Below, in pieces: positions 32,399 through 43,659 of a DNA stretch of 64,000 nucleotides. The translations under genes were made by a program, and so were the position numbers. Position 1 is the stretch's first letter; each line of letters begins with the position of its first letter. Source of the stretch: Carya illinoinensis (lineage: Eukaryota > Streptophyta > Magnoliopsida > Fagales > Juglandaceae); assembly GCF_018687715.1 (NCBI RefSeq), contig NC_056758.1, positions 27,468,967 through 27,532,966 on the forward strand, written 5' to 3'. Below the pieces are notes generated by a model that did not search any database, had not been told where the DNA came from, and saw only the letters and a list, made by a program, of their open reading frames with translations.

Positions 32399-33729
32399 TG
32401 TTGAACCCAAGATTTCAAGTTTTGTGTAATTATATATTTACACATGGATTTTGATGATAACAAATGAATTCAAAGAATAAAGAAGTCTCAAGCTCAAGTT
32501 ATCTACACAATGGAGTCAAGCACATTAAGAAAACAAGCATAAGCAAGAAGGGAACAAGTTCACATTAAAATTATAGAGTAATGTTGTAAATCTCTTCAAA
32601 ATTCAAAATTAGGATTAATGCTCAAAATTAATATTTTATCATAAAGCATTAAAATACATTTTTCACATCTGCATGAATATTTTTGAAAATTAAATTTGAA
32701 AATTTTGAAAGATGATTGATTGTCATCTTTTACATGTGCATGCCTTGATTAAAGGGTTGAACTTTGAAAATATTAAAGATGATTGATTGTCATCTTTCAC
32801 ATGTGCATGTTTTATTTGAATATTTTCAAAAGTGATTGATACTTTTTTTGGACTTATACAAAAGGTAGATGATTTTGTTTGAAAATTTTAAAAAGTAAAG
32901 TGTGTTCATTTTGTCATATGCAAAAAGTAAAAGATTAGGTTTGAATTTTTTAGTGTGCTCATTTTGTCATATGCCAAAAGTAAAAGATTATGTTTGATTT
33001 TTTAAAAAGTGAATCGATGTTGTCTTTGACAATTGAAAAAGAAGAACCTTTTATTTGAATTTTTTGAAAAAGTGAATGATGTTGTCTTTGACATGTGAAT
33101 CTTTTTAAATTTGAATATGAAGTCTCATATGCCTATAAATAGATCATTTGAGAACTTCACATTTATAACATCCAGAGCATACAACATTCATTCAAAGCTT
33201 TCATTCTCTCTTCTCTAAGCATTGAGCCTTAATCCTTATTCATTTTGAGAGATATAGTTTGTGCTGTATTGTTCTTATTTCACTCATTGAGGAGTGTTTT
33301 CTGATAACCTACCCACTATCAATTTTTGTATCAGAAAAAGGATGTGTATAACCCTTGTACGTGTAGAAAGTATTCTATACGGGGAATAGTTGAATCACTA
33401 CTTATAAGGTGATTGCAAGTGTAGAGGGTGTTCTACACGGATCCTTTGTAGCGGTGTTGTTCAAAGGTGTAATAGGTTTCTATCTCCACTTGAAGGAGGT
33501 TGAATAGTGAATTTGGGAATTCTCAAGGGGTAGCTTGAGGCGAGGACGTAGGCAGTGGGGCCGAACCTCGTTAACATACTGAGTTTGCTTCTCTCTTACC
33601 CTTACTCTTTATATTTATTGTTATTTCATATTTTGTTTATATTTTATATTATATATTTGATTTATAATTGTTATTTTTTTTAATACAACTCAATTCACCC
33701 CCCCTCTTGTGTTAGTCATCTGGGCAATA
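32399..33729 (+). repeat. 3' LTR of copia C (1331 bp)
   Basis: Nearly identical to 25873-27202. Its last bases are CAATA in place of CAACA, a change in the terminal CA. A TATA box is at 33134-33141. Confidence 0.95.
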
Positions 33730-33734
33730 ATTTG
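33730..33734. repeat. Right target duplication of copia C
   Basis: ATTTG, identical to 25868-25872. Confidence 0.9.
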
Positions 33735-36700
33735 TATCTTCCATGTTTGCGCGGATGTGTAATTTGGTCACGGAACTTTTGCCAAAGTCATTGGTAGTGA
33801 CTTTACCCGATGGTGAAATGGTGTGGTGTTCCAAGATTGCTTTGGGATGCCCGTTAAATTTTGATGGAAGGTTCTTGGATACTGATTTGGTGGTGTTTAA
33901 GCTGTTTGGTTTTGATATCATCATCGGGATGGATTGGCTATACCGATATTCTGCGAGTATCAATTGCAGAAGTCGGGTAATTACCTTTCAGCTTCCAGAT
34001 GGTGATTGTCTGGAATTTGCGGTGAGTAAGTTAAAAGAAAAGCCGGTAATTATATCGGCAATTCAAGCAAGAAGAGAGATTGCATGGGGAGCGGATGCAT
34101 TCTTAGTTCAGATGGTGTCTAAGCCGTCTGAGAAGAAGTCTTTGACAGACATTCCAATTGTGGAAGAATTTCCCGATGTGTTTGTGGATGACTTGCCCGG
34201 ACTACCCCCAGTTCGGGAAATGGAGTTTGTTATAGACTTGGAACCTGGAGCGGCTCCTGTACATAAAGCTCCTTATCGCATGGCACCGGCTGAATTAAAA
34301 GAGTTGAAGACTCAGTTGCAAGAGATGGTAGATAAGGAATTTATTCAACCTAGTACGTCGTCGTGGGGTGCGCCAGTTTTGTTTGTTAAAAAGAAAGATG
34401 GAACCCTCAATATGTGTATCGATTATCGAGAATTAAACAAGGTGACCATCAAAAATAAATATCCTCTCCCGCGGATCGACGATTTATTTGATCAGCTTCA
34501 AGGAGCAGCCGTGTTCTCGAAGATTGATTTGAGGTCGGGATACTACCAGCTGAGGATCAGAGACAAGGATGTGCCTAAAACTGCTTTCAGGTCGAGGTAT
34601 GGGCATTATGAATTTAAGGTGATGCCATTTGGGTTAGCTAATGCCCCTGCTGCTTTCATGGATTTAATGAATCGAGTATTTCGACCTTATCTGGATTCCT
34701 TTGTGGTAGTGTTTATTGATGATATTCTGATTTATTCCCGAGATGTTGAAGAGCATGTGTATCACCTTCGTCTGGTACTTGGGAAATTGAGAGAACACCA
34801 GTTCTACGCCAAGTTCAGCAAGTGTGAATTCTGGTTGGAGGAAGTCAGATTTCTTGGGCATATGATTTCCCGAGACGGAGTGGCCGTTGATCCTAGTAAG
34901 GTGGAAGCCATTTTATCATGGCTGCGTCCGATTACAGTGCGCGAGATTCAGAGTTTCTTGGGGCTTGCCAGATATTACCGAAGATTTGTGGAGGGATTTG
35001 CTCGCCTATCTGGACCTCTCACAGCTTTGACTCGGAAGAATGCAGAATTTGTTTGGTTAGATAAGTGTGAGAGAAGCTTCCAAGAATTGAAGAACAGGTT
35101 GACGACGGCACCAATGTTAGCGCTTCTAGAACCGCATAAGCCATTCGTAATCTTCAGTGATGCGTCTAAGTTTGGTTTGGGTTGTGTCCTTATGCAGGAA
35201 GGACGGGTTGTTGCCTATGCATCTCGTCAGCTAAAGGACCATGAGAAGAATTATTCGACGTACGATTTGGAATTGGCTGTGATTGTTTTTGCTCTCAAGA
35301 TCTGACGGCACTTTTTGTATAGGGAAGCATGTGAGGTATACACCGATCACAAGAGCCTGAAGCATTTGTTTTCCCAGAAAAATCTGAACATGAGGCAGAG
35401 GTGATGGCTAGAGCTAATCAGTGACTACCAGTGTGAGATCAAGTACCATCCGGGGAAGGCCAATATAGTTGTTGATGCTTTGAGCCGAAAATCGCACTTG
35501 GAAGATGAAGTCGAGCCGTCAAAATTGGATTCTTTGCTTTGTGGGATGAGAAGGCTCCTTATTGAAAGTTCACAGCAAGAAGAGATTTTATCTTCAGTTC
35601 TTGATATTCGGGTAACTGATTTTGAGGAATTGAAGACTCTTCAGAGGAAGAATCTGAAGCTGCTGAATATCAGAAAAAGGGTCAGAAAATCTCGAGGGCC
35701 GTTGCACTATGGTATGGATAAAGATGGAATACTTCGGTTCCGAGATCACAGAGTGGTCCCCAAAGATTCAGAATTCAAGGAGCGGATCATGGCAGAAGCT
35801 CATGCGGCCCCTTATTCAGTTCATCCCGGCAGTACAAAGATGTACCGGGACTTGAAGAAAAATTATTGGTGGGATGGAATGAAGAGAGATATTGCCTTAT
35901 ATGTTTGAGAAATGCCACACATGCCGTCAAGTGAAGGCCGAGCATCAAAGACCCGCAGGTATGCTCCAACCCCTCCCTATTCCTGAGTGGAAATGGGATG
36001 ACATCACAATGGACTTTGTAGTGGGTTTGCCGAGGACGCCTAGTGGGAAAAATTTAGTTTGGGTGATTGTTGACCGGTTAACGAAGAGTGCTCATTTCTT
36101 GCCTATTAATAACATCGATTCCTTGGGTAAGTTGACCCGCTTGTATGTCAAGTAGATAGTGTGGCTACACGGCATACCAAAGAGTATAGTGTCGGATCGA
36201 GACCCAAGGTTCACGTCGCAGTTCTGGAAGAGTTTGCAGGCAGCTTTGGGTACTAAGTTCAAGTTCAGTACTGCTTACCACCCACAGACAAACGGCCAAT
36301 CGGAGCGCACCATTCAGACCCTTGAAGACATGTTGCGAGCATGTGTCATGGAATTTCAAGGGAGTTGGAAAAACAATTTGCCGCTCATAGAGTTTGCATA
36401 TAATAACAGCTTCCATGCGACCATTCAGATGGCTCCCTATGAAGCTCTTTATGGGAGGAAGTGCATATCGCCCTTGTGTTGGGATGAAGTCGGGGAGAGT
36501 AGGATAATTGGACCCGAAATAATTCAAGAGATGCAAAGCCAAGTTTGGATCATCAGGGATAAAATGGCGGCAGCTCAAAGTCGCCAGAAAAGCTACGCCG
36601 ATACCAGGAGGAGAGAGTTATCTTTTGAAGAAGGTAATTGGGTTTATCTCAAAGTCTCTCCCATGAGGGGTGTTAAGCGTTTTGGTAAGAAGAGGAAACT

Positions 36701-37052
36701 GGATCCGAGGTATGTCGGCCCTTTTCAGATTCTGGAAAAGGTAGGGCCCATTGCCTATAGAGTTGCTTTGCCAGAGTATTTTGGGGATATTCATGATGTC
36801 TTCCACGTATCGTCCTTGAAGAAGAGCTTTGGACAACAAGAGCCACGCTTTGTCAACCCAGAGAGTATTCAGTTACAACCGGATCTCACTTATGAAGTTG
36901 TTTCGTCGTAGATCATGGATTGGAAGGAGCAACATTTGAGGTCCAAAACGATACATTTGGTTAAGGTGGCATGGGGAGATCCGTTAGCTCAAGACTTCTC
37001 TTGGGAGCGAGTAGCGGACATGAGGGAACAATACCCATACTTGTTTGAGTAA
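33735..37052 (+). pseudogene. Pol of A2: protease end, RT, RNase H, integrase, chromodomain-like tail
   Basis: The protease end ([13 protein letters not shown]) leads to RT ([43 protein letters not shown], catalytic IDD intact). RNase H follows ([46 protein letters not shown]). The integrase has a zinc-binding region (HPGSTKMYRDLKKNYWW; CHTCRQVKAEHQRP) and a D,D,E core ([31 protein letters not shown]). The end has [19 protein letters not shown] and a chromodomain-like VKVAWGDPLAQDFSWE. Lesions are stops at about 35303 (usual Trp codon), 35402, 36153 and 36909 and a frameshift near 35900. The open RT block (33743-35305) is 520 codons. Confidence 0.94.
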
Positions 37053-37154
37053 AGACGGTACGTTTCTTAATCTTGGTCACAGTTGATTTATGTGATTTTA
37101 TGTGGCTTGTTTTAAGTTGGTAGTTGATCTTGCAAATTTCGAGGACGAAATTTC

Positions 37155-37172
37155 TTTTTAAGGGGAGGAGGA
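37155..37172 (+). other. Polypurine tract of A2
   Basis: TTTTTAAGGGGAGGAGGA stands directly before TGTGATGACC. Confidence 0.85.
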
Positions 37173-39273
37173 TGTGATGACCCGCTTTTACGTGTATTTT
37201 CACTGAAGGGTTGTTTTTAATTTAATTAATATATTAGTTTATTTATTTTAAATTAATGTATTTTAATTAGTTTTTATCTATTTGATGTTGCGTTTTATTT
37301 AATTAGTCGTTTTACGGGTTTTTAATCTCGTTTTCGGCGGATTTGTTTTGCTTTCCGGAGTGAGGATTGGACCTCATTTCTTTCCTACATCTTTTCTTTT
37401 CCCTTTTTCCTTTTTCTCTTTTTCTCTTTTCTTTTCTTTTTCTTTTTTTCTTTTTCTTTTTTCTTCTTCTTTTTCCTCCCTTCTCTCCCTCGCGTAAACC
37501 CCCCCATTCCTCTCTCTCTCTCTCCTCTCCCACGCTGGAACCATCTTCAGCCCAGACCCACCACCGCCGGCCATCGTGCGGCACACCACTCCTACCAAAA
37601 TCTTCCCTTCCCTCCGGTGAACCACCCCACCAATTTTCACTGCCAACGGAGCCGCCGTTTGGCCGAAAAACGCCCAACAAGCCTCACGAATTTTGCTCCG
37701 ATCCGCCGCCGTCACTCCACCTCCGGCCACCATCTCTTCACCACTTCATCACCGGCTCCTTGCCGTCCTAACCCACCCATTTCCGGCCTCTAACAGCCAC
37801 CGGAATAGCTCCCACGAGCTAGCTTTCCATTTTTGGAAATCCGACCTTCCTCCGCCGTTTCCGCCGCCACCCACAGCCAAACTTCACTTCCATTAGCTTC
37901 ATAAACATACTTAGACCCTTCCCTATCAATCCTGAGCCTTGGTTTGTCCCCGTTCAAAAGTGGGTATTTTACAACCCACGGCCACAGTGAATTTTCACTG
38001 TTACGTTGCTTTCCTTCCGCCGTTTGCAACGCCGCGCGTTTTCTAAAAATACCATATAGCGCTGTAAGTATTTTCCAAACCCTACTTTTAGATTTAAATA
38101 TATTTTGCTCTTTCAATAATTAATTGTTGTTGGTTGGCTGATTCCGGACTGAGTCCGAGGAGTTCGGGGGTCGGATGGATCGAGGACGGAGTGCTTGGTT
38201 TTTGCTTGTGTGCAATTGCTTGATTATTTGAGCCATGAGACGTGAGTTGCATATTGTGTTTATGTGTTTTTTGTTTTAATCGAGAAAATCCCGTTTTATT
38301 GGCGTAAATGGTTTTTGGGTGCGTGTGTCTCACGAGCCCAAGCCGAGATGGGTTATTATCTTGGTGGAGCTCCTCTAGTCACTCGGGAGTGGATAATACT
38401 GAGTGACATCCCCTGGGTTGTCGCAGGGCGATGACCGGATCACACGATACGGTAACGTTGTCGTGTCGACTCCGTGGTCCCTAGAGTGGCGGGGACTAGA
38501 GGATGGCCTGACCAGGTACGCGCGGGGCGCGAGTCTGGGCATCACTCGTTTAGGTGTCACATGCGTAGTCGTTACCTGCGGTGTGGCACAGAGCCAGGGT
38601 GTGCGGATGATCCCTAGGGGAGATCATGATGCATGCATAACCGGATTGTTTTTATGGTTTTCGGATGTGCGCCATTTTCTGGGAAAATGGCGAGGTTTGG
38701 TTTTCGAGGCTTTTGATCCATTTTCTGGGAAAATAGTGGTTTGGGCCATTATCTGGAATAATGGCGAGGCTTGGTTTTAAGGATATGTTTTTGTGGGCCA
38801 AATGGGTTTTTGGCGTGCGTGGAAAAATTATGTTTTACGGCGCATGTGCATTGATTTTTGTTTCATGCATATTGTTTGAGTTTTATATGTTTTTATCTAG
38901 TGGTGTTTGGAGTTTACTTACCTGCGGCACCATTTTTGGTACCGTAGATTTTGGTGCAGAGATCGAGGATGAGGAGGAGGAGGCTGAGCCCGAGGATGCG
39001 GCTCCTCCGGGATGCTAATGTTATGCTTTGTATTTTCTTTAAATTATATTTTTGTTTTGTAATATTTATTTATGTATGTTTTGAATAGCATTGTATTAAA
39101 CAAGAAAAATTCTGGTACTTAGTTATTGATTTGCTTTTCGCTGCATATTTCTCGTGCACATTCGTCACTTATACACACACTTGGCACAAGTCGATAGGAT
39201 GATGACCCGTGATGTCATCATCCAGACGTCTCGATTTCTCCGTGTCCGTGCATGGGGATTTGGGGGCATCACA
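37173..39273 (+). repeat. 3' LTR of A2 (2101 bp)
   Basis: Starts TGTGATGACCCGCTT and ends GGGGCATCACA. It has a CT-rich stretch at 37380-37540 and hairpins at 38672-38690, 38718-38736 (one arm mutated) and 38746-38764. Confidence 0.94.
38761..39018 (+). CDS. Small LTR-encoded ORF, A2 3' copy (85 aa)
   Basis: The ORF is intact and ends AEPEDAAPPGC. The hydrophobic block (ALIFVSCILFEFYMFLSSGV) could be a membrane helix. It is co-linear with the copies at 1462, 6867, 9765 (minus) and 23735. Function unknown. Confidence 0.35.
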   Translation: MARLGFKDMFLWAKWVFGVRGKIMFYGACALIFVSCILFEFYMFLSSGVWSLLTCGTIFGTVDFGAEIEDEEEEAEPEDAAPPGC

Positions 39274-39387
39274 GTATTTTAGGTAAGTGATTTCTCTATA
39301 TTTCAGTTAACTATATTTTTTTAAACCTTCTAATATGTAGGTAAGTGATTTCTCTATGCTTTAATAAAATCATCTAGTTATAAGCAC

Positions 39388-39541
39388 ATGGCTTCTACAT
39401 TATTGGCTTGTTTATTCTTGTGGTGGTAATAGTGCTAAAATTTAATGTCTTCTTCATTATTGGCTTGTTTATTCTTGTGGTTGTAATAGTGTTAATATTT
39501 ATTGGCTTCTACATTATTAGCTTGTTTATTCCTGTGGTTGG
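39388..39541 (+). repeat. Tandem repeat of about 57 bp, 2.7 copies
   Basis: The unit contains CATTATTGGCTTGTTTATTC and recurs at about 39388, 39445 and 39501. It lies in the CACTA right arm, upstream of the transposase. Confidence 0.8.
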
Positions 39542-39760
39542 TTTCTTAGCATAGCCCCCCATACACTGGTTATATGCAAATTTAAGCTTTATTTTGCTTT
39601 ACTCATACAATTAAATTATTTTTCATACTATGTTTTAAGTTATTGATGATCTTGCATTCTCATAGGATTCTGTTTTCACATTTAAAATATAGTTTTAAGT
39701 TTTAAGTTTTCCATATTATGTTTTAAGTTTCTATTTTCATATTTAAAATATAGTTAAGCT

Positions 39761-42700
39761 ATGAACAAAAGTTGGATGAAAAAACCTCGACATACAAAAG
39801 AGTATGTCGATGGTGTCAATGAGTTTTTGAAGTTTGTGTGCGAGAATTGTGCTACAAATTCATCGATTTGTTGCCCATGTAGAAAATGTGGATTATGAAA
39901 TATGTTCATCCCCAACATGGTATATGATCAGTTGATTAACTATGAAATTTCTCAAGGTTATACCATTTGGCATGCTCATGGGGAGAGAATAGGGGGGGCA
40001 TCTTACCATGCTACTTATGCCCAAAATAATAATGAGCAAATAAATGAAGGCTCTAGTGGGATGACAACCATGTTACATGACGTTTTTCCCATGTTTGATC
40101 CTGAAATAGTTGAGGATGGGCCTGAAATAGGTGTGGATGCTGGAGAGGCTAGAGTGCAAAATGAAAATCGACAAGGTTCTAGCGAAAGAGTTAATAAATT
40201 TTACAATATGTTGAAAGATGCTGATGAGCCATTATATGAAGGGTGTACAAAACATACTAAGTTTAGTGCTATCGTACGTCTCTGGAATATGAAGTGTTTG
40301 AGTGGATTGAGTAATAGCATATTCACATAACTGTTTGAATTTGTGAATGAGTTGCTCCCACCAGGAGCATCATTGCCTAAAAATGCATACGAGGCAAAGA
40401 AGTATATGAATGAGTTAGGTCTTGGATACGAGAAATCTTAGTATGTCCGAATAGTTGTATGTTATTTTGGAAGGACAATGAGAATATGGAAACATGCGTG
40501 GTATGTAGAGCATCAAAGTGGAAGCAAAAGGAGTCTATGGATGATAGGTCTAAAAAAGGTAAAAAAAATTCCAACTAAAATATTACGGTGGTTTCCGTTG
40601 AAAACAAGGTTGCAAAAGCTTTTTATGTCATCGAAGACTTCTTCACAGATGAAATGGCATGCTATGAGCCACACAAATGATGGGGTATTAAGGCATCTAG
40701 CAGATGGCATGGCTTGGAAGACGTTTGATACACAACATGATGATTTTGCCTCTGACCCCGCAATGTTAGGTGTGGTTTATTTGCAAATGACTTTAATCCT
40801 TTTGGGAATATGAGCATTTCTTATAGTACTTGGCCGGTTATGTTGGTACCTTACAATTTACCTCCTTGGATGTGCATGAAAAGATCAAGTTTCATGCTAT
40901 CGTTGATTATACCAGGACCATCATCACCTTCAATAAATATAGATGTATACTTAGAGCCTCTAATATCATAATTAAAGGAATTATGGGAGGTTGGAGCACC
41001 AACCTGTGATATTTGCTCTAGAGAGATGTTTACAATGCACGTAGCTTTAATGTGGACAATAAATGATTTTCCTGCGTACGGTGATTTGTCTGGGTGGAGT
41101 ACAAAAGGTCTTTTAGCATGTCCTATTTGTATGGGTAACACACGATTTAGATGGTTGAAACATGGAAAAAAGTTTTCCTATATGGGGCATAGACGATTCT
41201 TGCCAAGTGATCATAGGTGGAGAATGATGGCAAAAATATTTGATGGTATACGAGAAATTGATCATTCACCTATTATGCCAACACCTAATGAAATCTTGAA
41301 ACAATTAGATGATTTAAATTGCAATAATAGAACAGATCGTAAAAGAAAAAGAGTTATGGCATCGACTAATGTTAAGGAACACACATGAAAGAAATGTAGT
41401 ATTTTCTTCAGTTTACCTTACTGGAAAGATAATTTATTGCGTCATAATTGATGTGATGCACATTGAAAAAAATTGGATAATATTGTTGGCACATTGTTAA
41501 ATATTGATACAAAATCAAAAGATGGCATAAAGGCACGCCTTGACTTACAAGAGATGGGTTTGAGACCACAACTTCATCCGATTATAACAGATGCAAACAA
41601 AACATATTTGCCTCTTGCTATTTTCACAATGAGTAACAAAGAAAAAGAAGACCTGTTGAAGATTATAAGAAATGTAAAAGTATCGGACGGTTATTCTTCA
41701 AATGTTTTATGTTGTGTCAAACTTCAACACCATACTATAGTGGGCATGAAGAGTCATGATTGTCATATACTGATGCAACAGCTCCTGCCAATTGCAATAC
41801 GTGGGTCATTACCTAAGAAGATAATAGAAACATTAATTGAGCTATCTGGATTCTTCAGGAGAATTTGTTCCAAAACGTTGCGGCTTAAAGATTTGGACTG
41901 ATTGGAATCTAGAATACCTTATGTGCCAATTAGAAATGATATTTTCGCCATCATTTTTCACGATATGATGCACTTGAATATACATTTAGTTGCAGAATGT
42001 AAGCTTAGAGGACCGGTTCATTATCGATGGATGTATCCCGTTGAAAGGTATGCTATAGTTATTGAATTAAAAACACATAAATCCATTAAAGTAAGAACGT
42101 ATTTTTTGAAAAATAATAAAAGCCATCTAATGATTTATGTGGTAGGTACCTACACCGACTTAAGTTTCATGTGTGTTACAAAGCTGCGCCAGAAAGTTCC
42201 ATTGCTGAAGGATATTTGCTGGAGGAATTATTAATGTTTTGTTCTCGTTATTTAGAATCGGCTCGGATGGTTTTCAATAGACCATCTAGAAACTCGGATG
42301 ATTCTAAAGGGAAAGTTGTTGACGTTCGCCTCGATTTTACATCGTGGAGCCAAGCACATCGCTATATTCTCTTCAACTCTGACGATTTCAATCAATTCTA
42401 CGTGTAAGTTGTAATGCTTGATACATACAAATTAAATTATATTTAATTTATATTTGTGTAATTGTAACAAACATTTGTGATGTCGTGAACATATAATAAG
42501 ATGCACTTGGAAATAATGAGGAATACAGTTAATGGGAATCATTTATCGAATGACGAATTACAGAAGAGGCACGAAGACCAATTTTGTAATTGTTTCCAAG
42601 ACTATGTATGGATTACACCCCCATTAAATATTGTATCACAATATTAATTTATTATGCCTCTGTAGCTAGTTTTTGTCATTTTAATCAATGCTAATAATCA

Positions 42701-43340
42701 TACCTTTCAGGTAATGAAAATGGATGACAATGGAAGAAGTAAATTGGGCCACAAAGTTGTAATGCATTCTAAAGGTCACATGCGAGTTGCCAAAGAATTT
42801 AAGTGAATTGTCATCAGTGGCACAAAATATCGCACTAGGAATCACGAAAATGGGAAGAAAACTTATAATTGTGGTGTTAGTGTGTGTACTGATCAAGATG
42901 GCCATGCTTGGTATGGCCAATTAACACGCATAATTGAGGTTATATATTATGATGGGTCTCGATATGTATTATTCAACTGTGATTGGGCAGATGTTGCTCA
43001 GGGTAGAGGTTCAAGAAGGACGAGTTTGGCTTTACTATTGTAAATTTTTCTCATCTAGGACACATTGGTAATCGGATAACTAATGATCCGTTTATTTTAT
43101 CTTCTCAAATATCTCAAGTATTTTATGTGGCAGATGAAAGATGCCCAAATTGGGTTGTCGCGTTAAGACAAAACCAAGAGACATGTATAACACTGGTGAA
43201 AAGGAAGTGACTGACGACAATGAGGATGAATATTTAGTCAATGAATATTGTATTAACACTTCCAACGATGAAGCTATTGAACCCGGTATTGACGATGTTG
43301 TGTGAACGCGAAATGACATAGATGGAATGACAATTGAAAC
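39761..43340 (+). pseudogene. CACTA TNP2-type transposase, decayed
   Basis: TNP2 cuts and pastes CACTA elements. Domains in order: the N-terminal transposase-associated domain (MNKSWMKKPRHTKEYVDGVN; CPCRKCG; stop at about 39897); the linker HDVFPM and LYEGCTKHTKFSAIVRLWNMK; Transposase_21 (40300-41400: LRHLADGMAWKTFD; NPFG; TWPVMLVPYNLPPWMCMK; TINDFPAYGDLSGWSTKGLL; CPICMGNTRFRWLKHGKKFS); the ARLDLQEMG region; DUF4218-like (LLPIAIRGSLPKKI; GPVHYRWMYPVERY); SIAEGYLLEE; and DUF4216-like (42715-43150: TYNCGVSVCTDQDGHAWYGQ). There are many stops and frame changes, so it is dead. Confidence 0.92.
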
Positions 43341-43659
43341 TCGCTAATAGTGTTGAGGTTTCGTTTATATTTCTATAGGCTTGTTTACATCAATTTTCTT
43401 TTAGATAGGCCTGTTTAGTGGTATTGTTTTTGCTATAGCGTTTTTTTGGTACCTAGGGTTTTTAATTTTGTTCTATATTTTTTGTAAAATCCAAGTACTT
43501 TAATTGTTATTACAGTATTCCTCCGCCACAAGTGAGGGTTTATTAATAAATTCGGGCGGATGTTACTAATGGACATGTGACTACCCTCTCTTTAAGGTTT
43601 TTTTTTTTTTTTTAAAAAAACATGATATCTCTTAACACATAAATCTATCTCATATCATG

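Larger units (their letters stand above)
25873..33729 (+). mobile_element. Ty1/copia retrotransposon C (SIRE/Maximus-like), RT-deleted, young
   Basis: Two 1.33-kb LTRs (25873-27202, 32399-33729) differ by few bases, and ATTTG is duplicated exactly, so insertion was recent. The primer site, gag, protease, integrase and a partial RT-RNase H are in copia order. The catalytic core of RT is gone. An antisense ORF lies between pol and the 3' LTR. The DSGCSRHMTGD protease and the gag with two zinc knuckles suggest the SIRE/Maximus group, from memory. Confidence 0.94.
22097..39273 (+). mobile_element. Ty3/gypsy LTR retrotransposon A2 (Tekay-like chromovirus), interrupted by copia C
   Basis: It has LTRs of 2093 bp (22097-24189) and 2101 bp (37173-39273), an iMet primer site, gag, protease, RT, RNase H, integrase, a chromodomain-like tail and a purine tract, all in canonical order. 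Without copia C the element is about 9.3 kb. Several stops and one frameshift disable it. The flanking pentamers (ATTTT at 22092-22096, GTATT at 39274-39278) do not match, so a target duplication is not visible. It carries the pol that A1 lacks. Confidence 0.93.
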
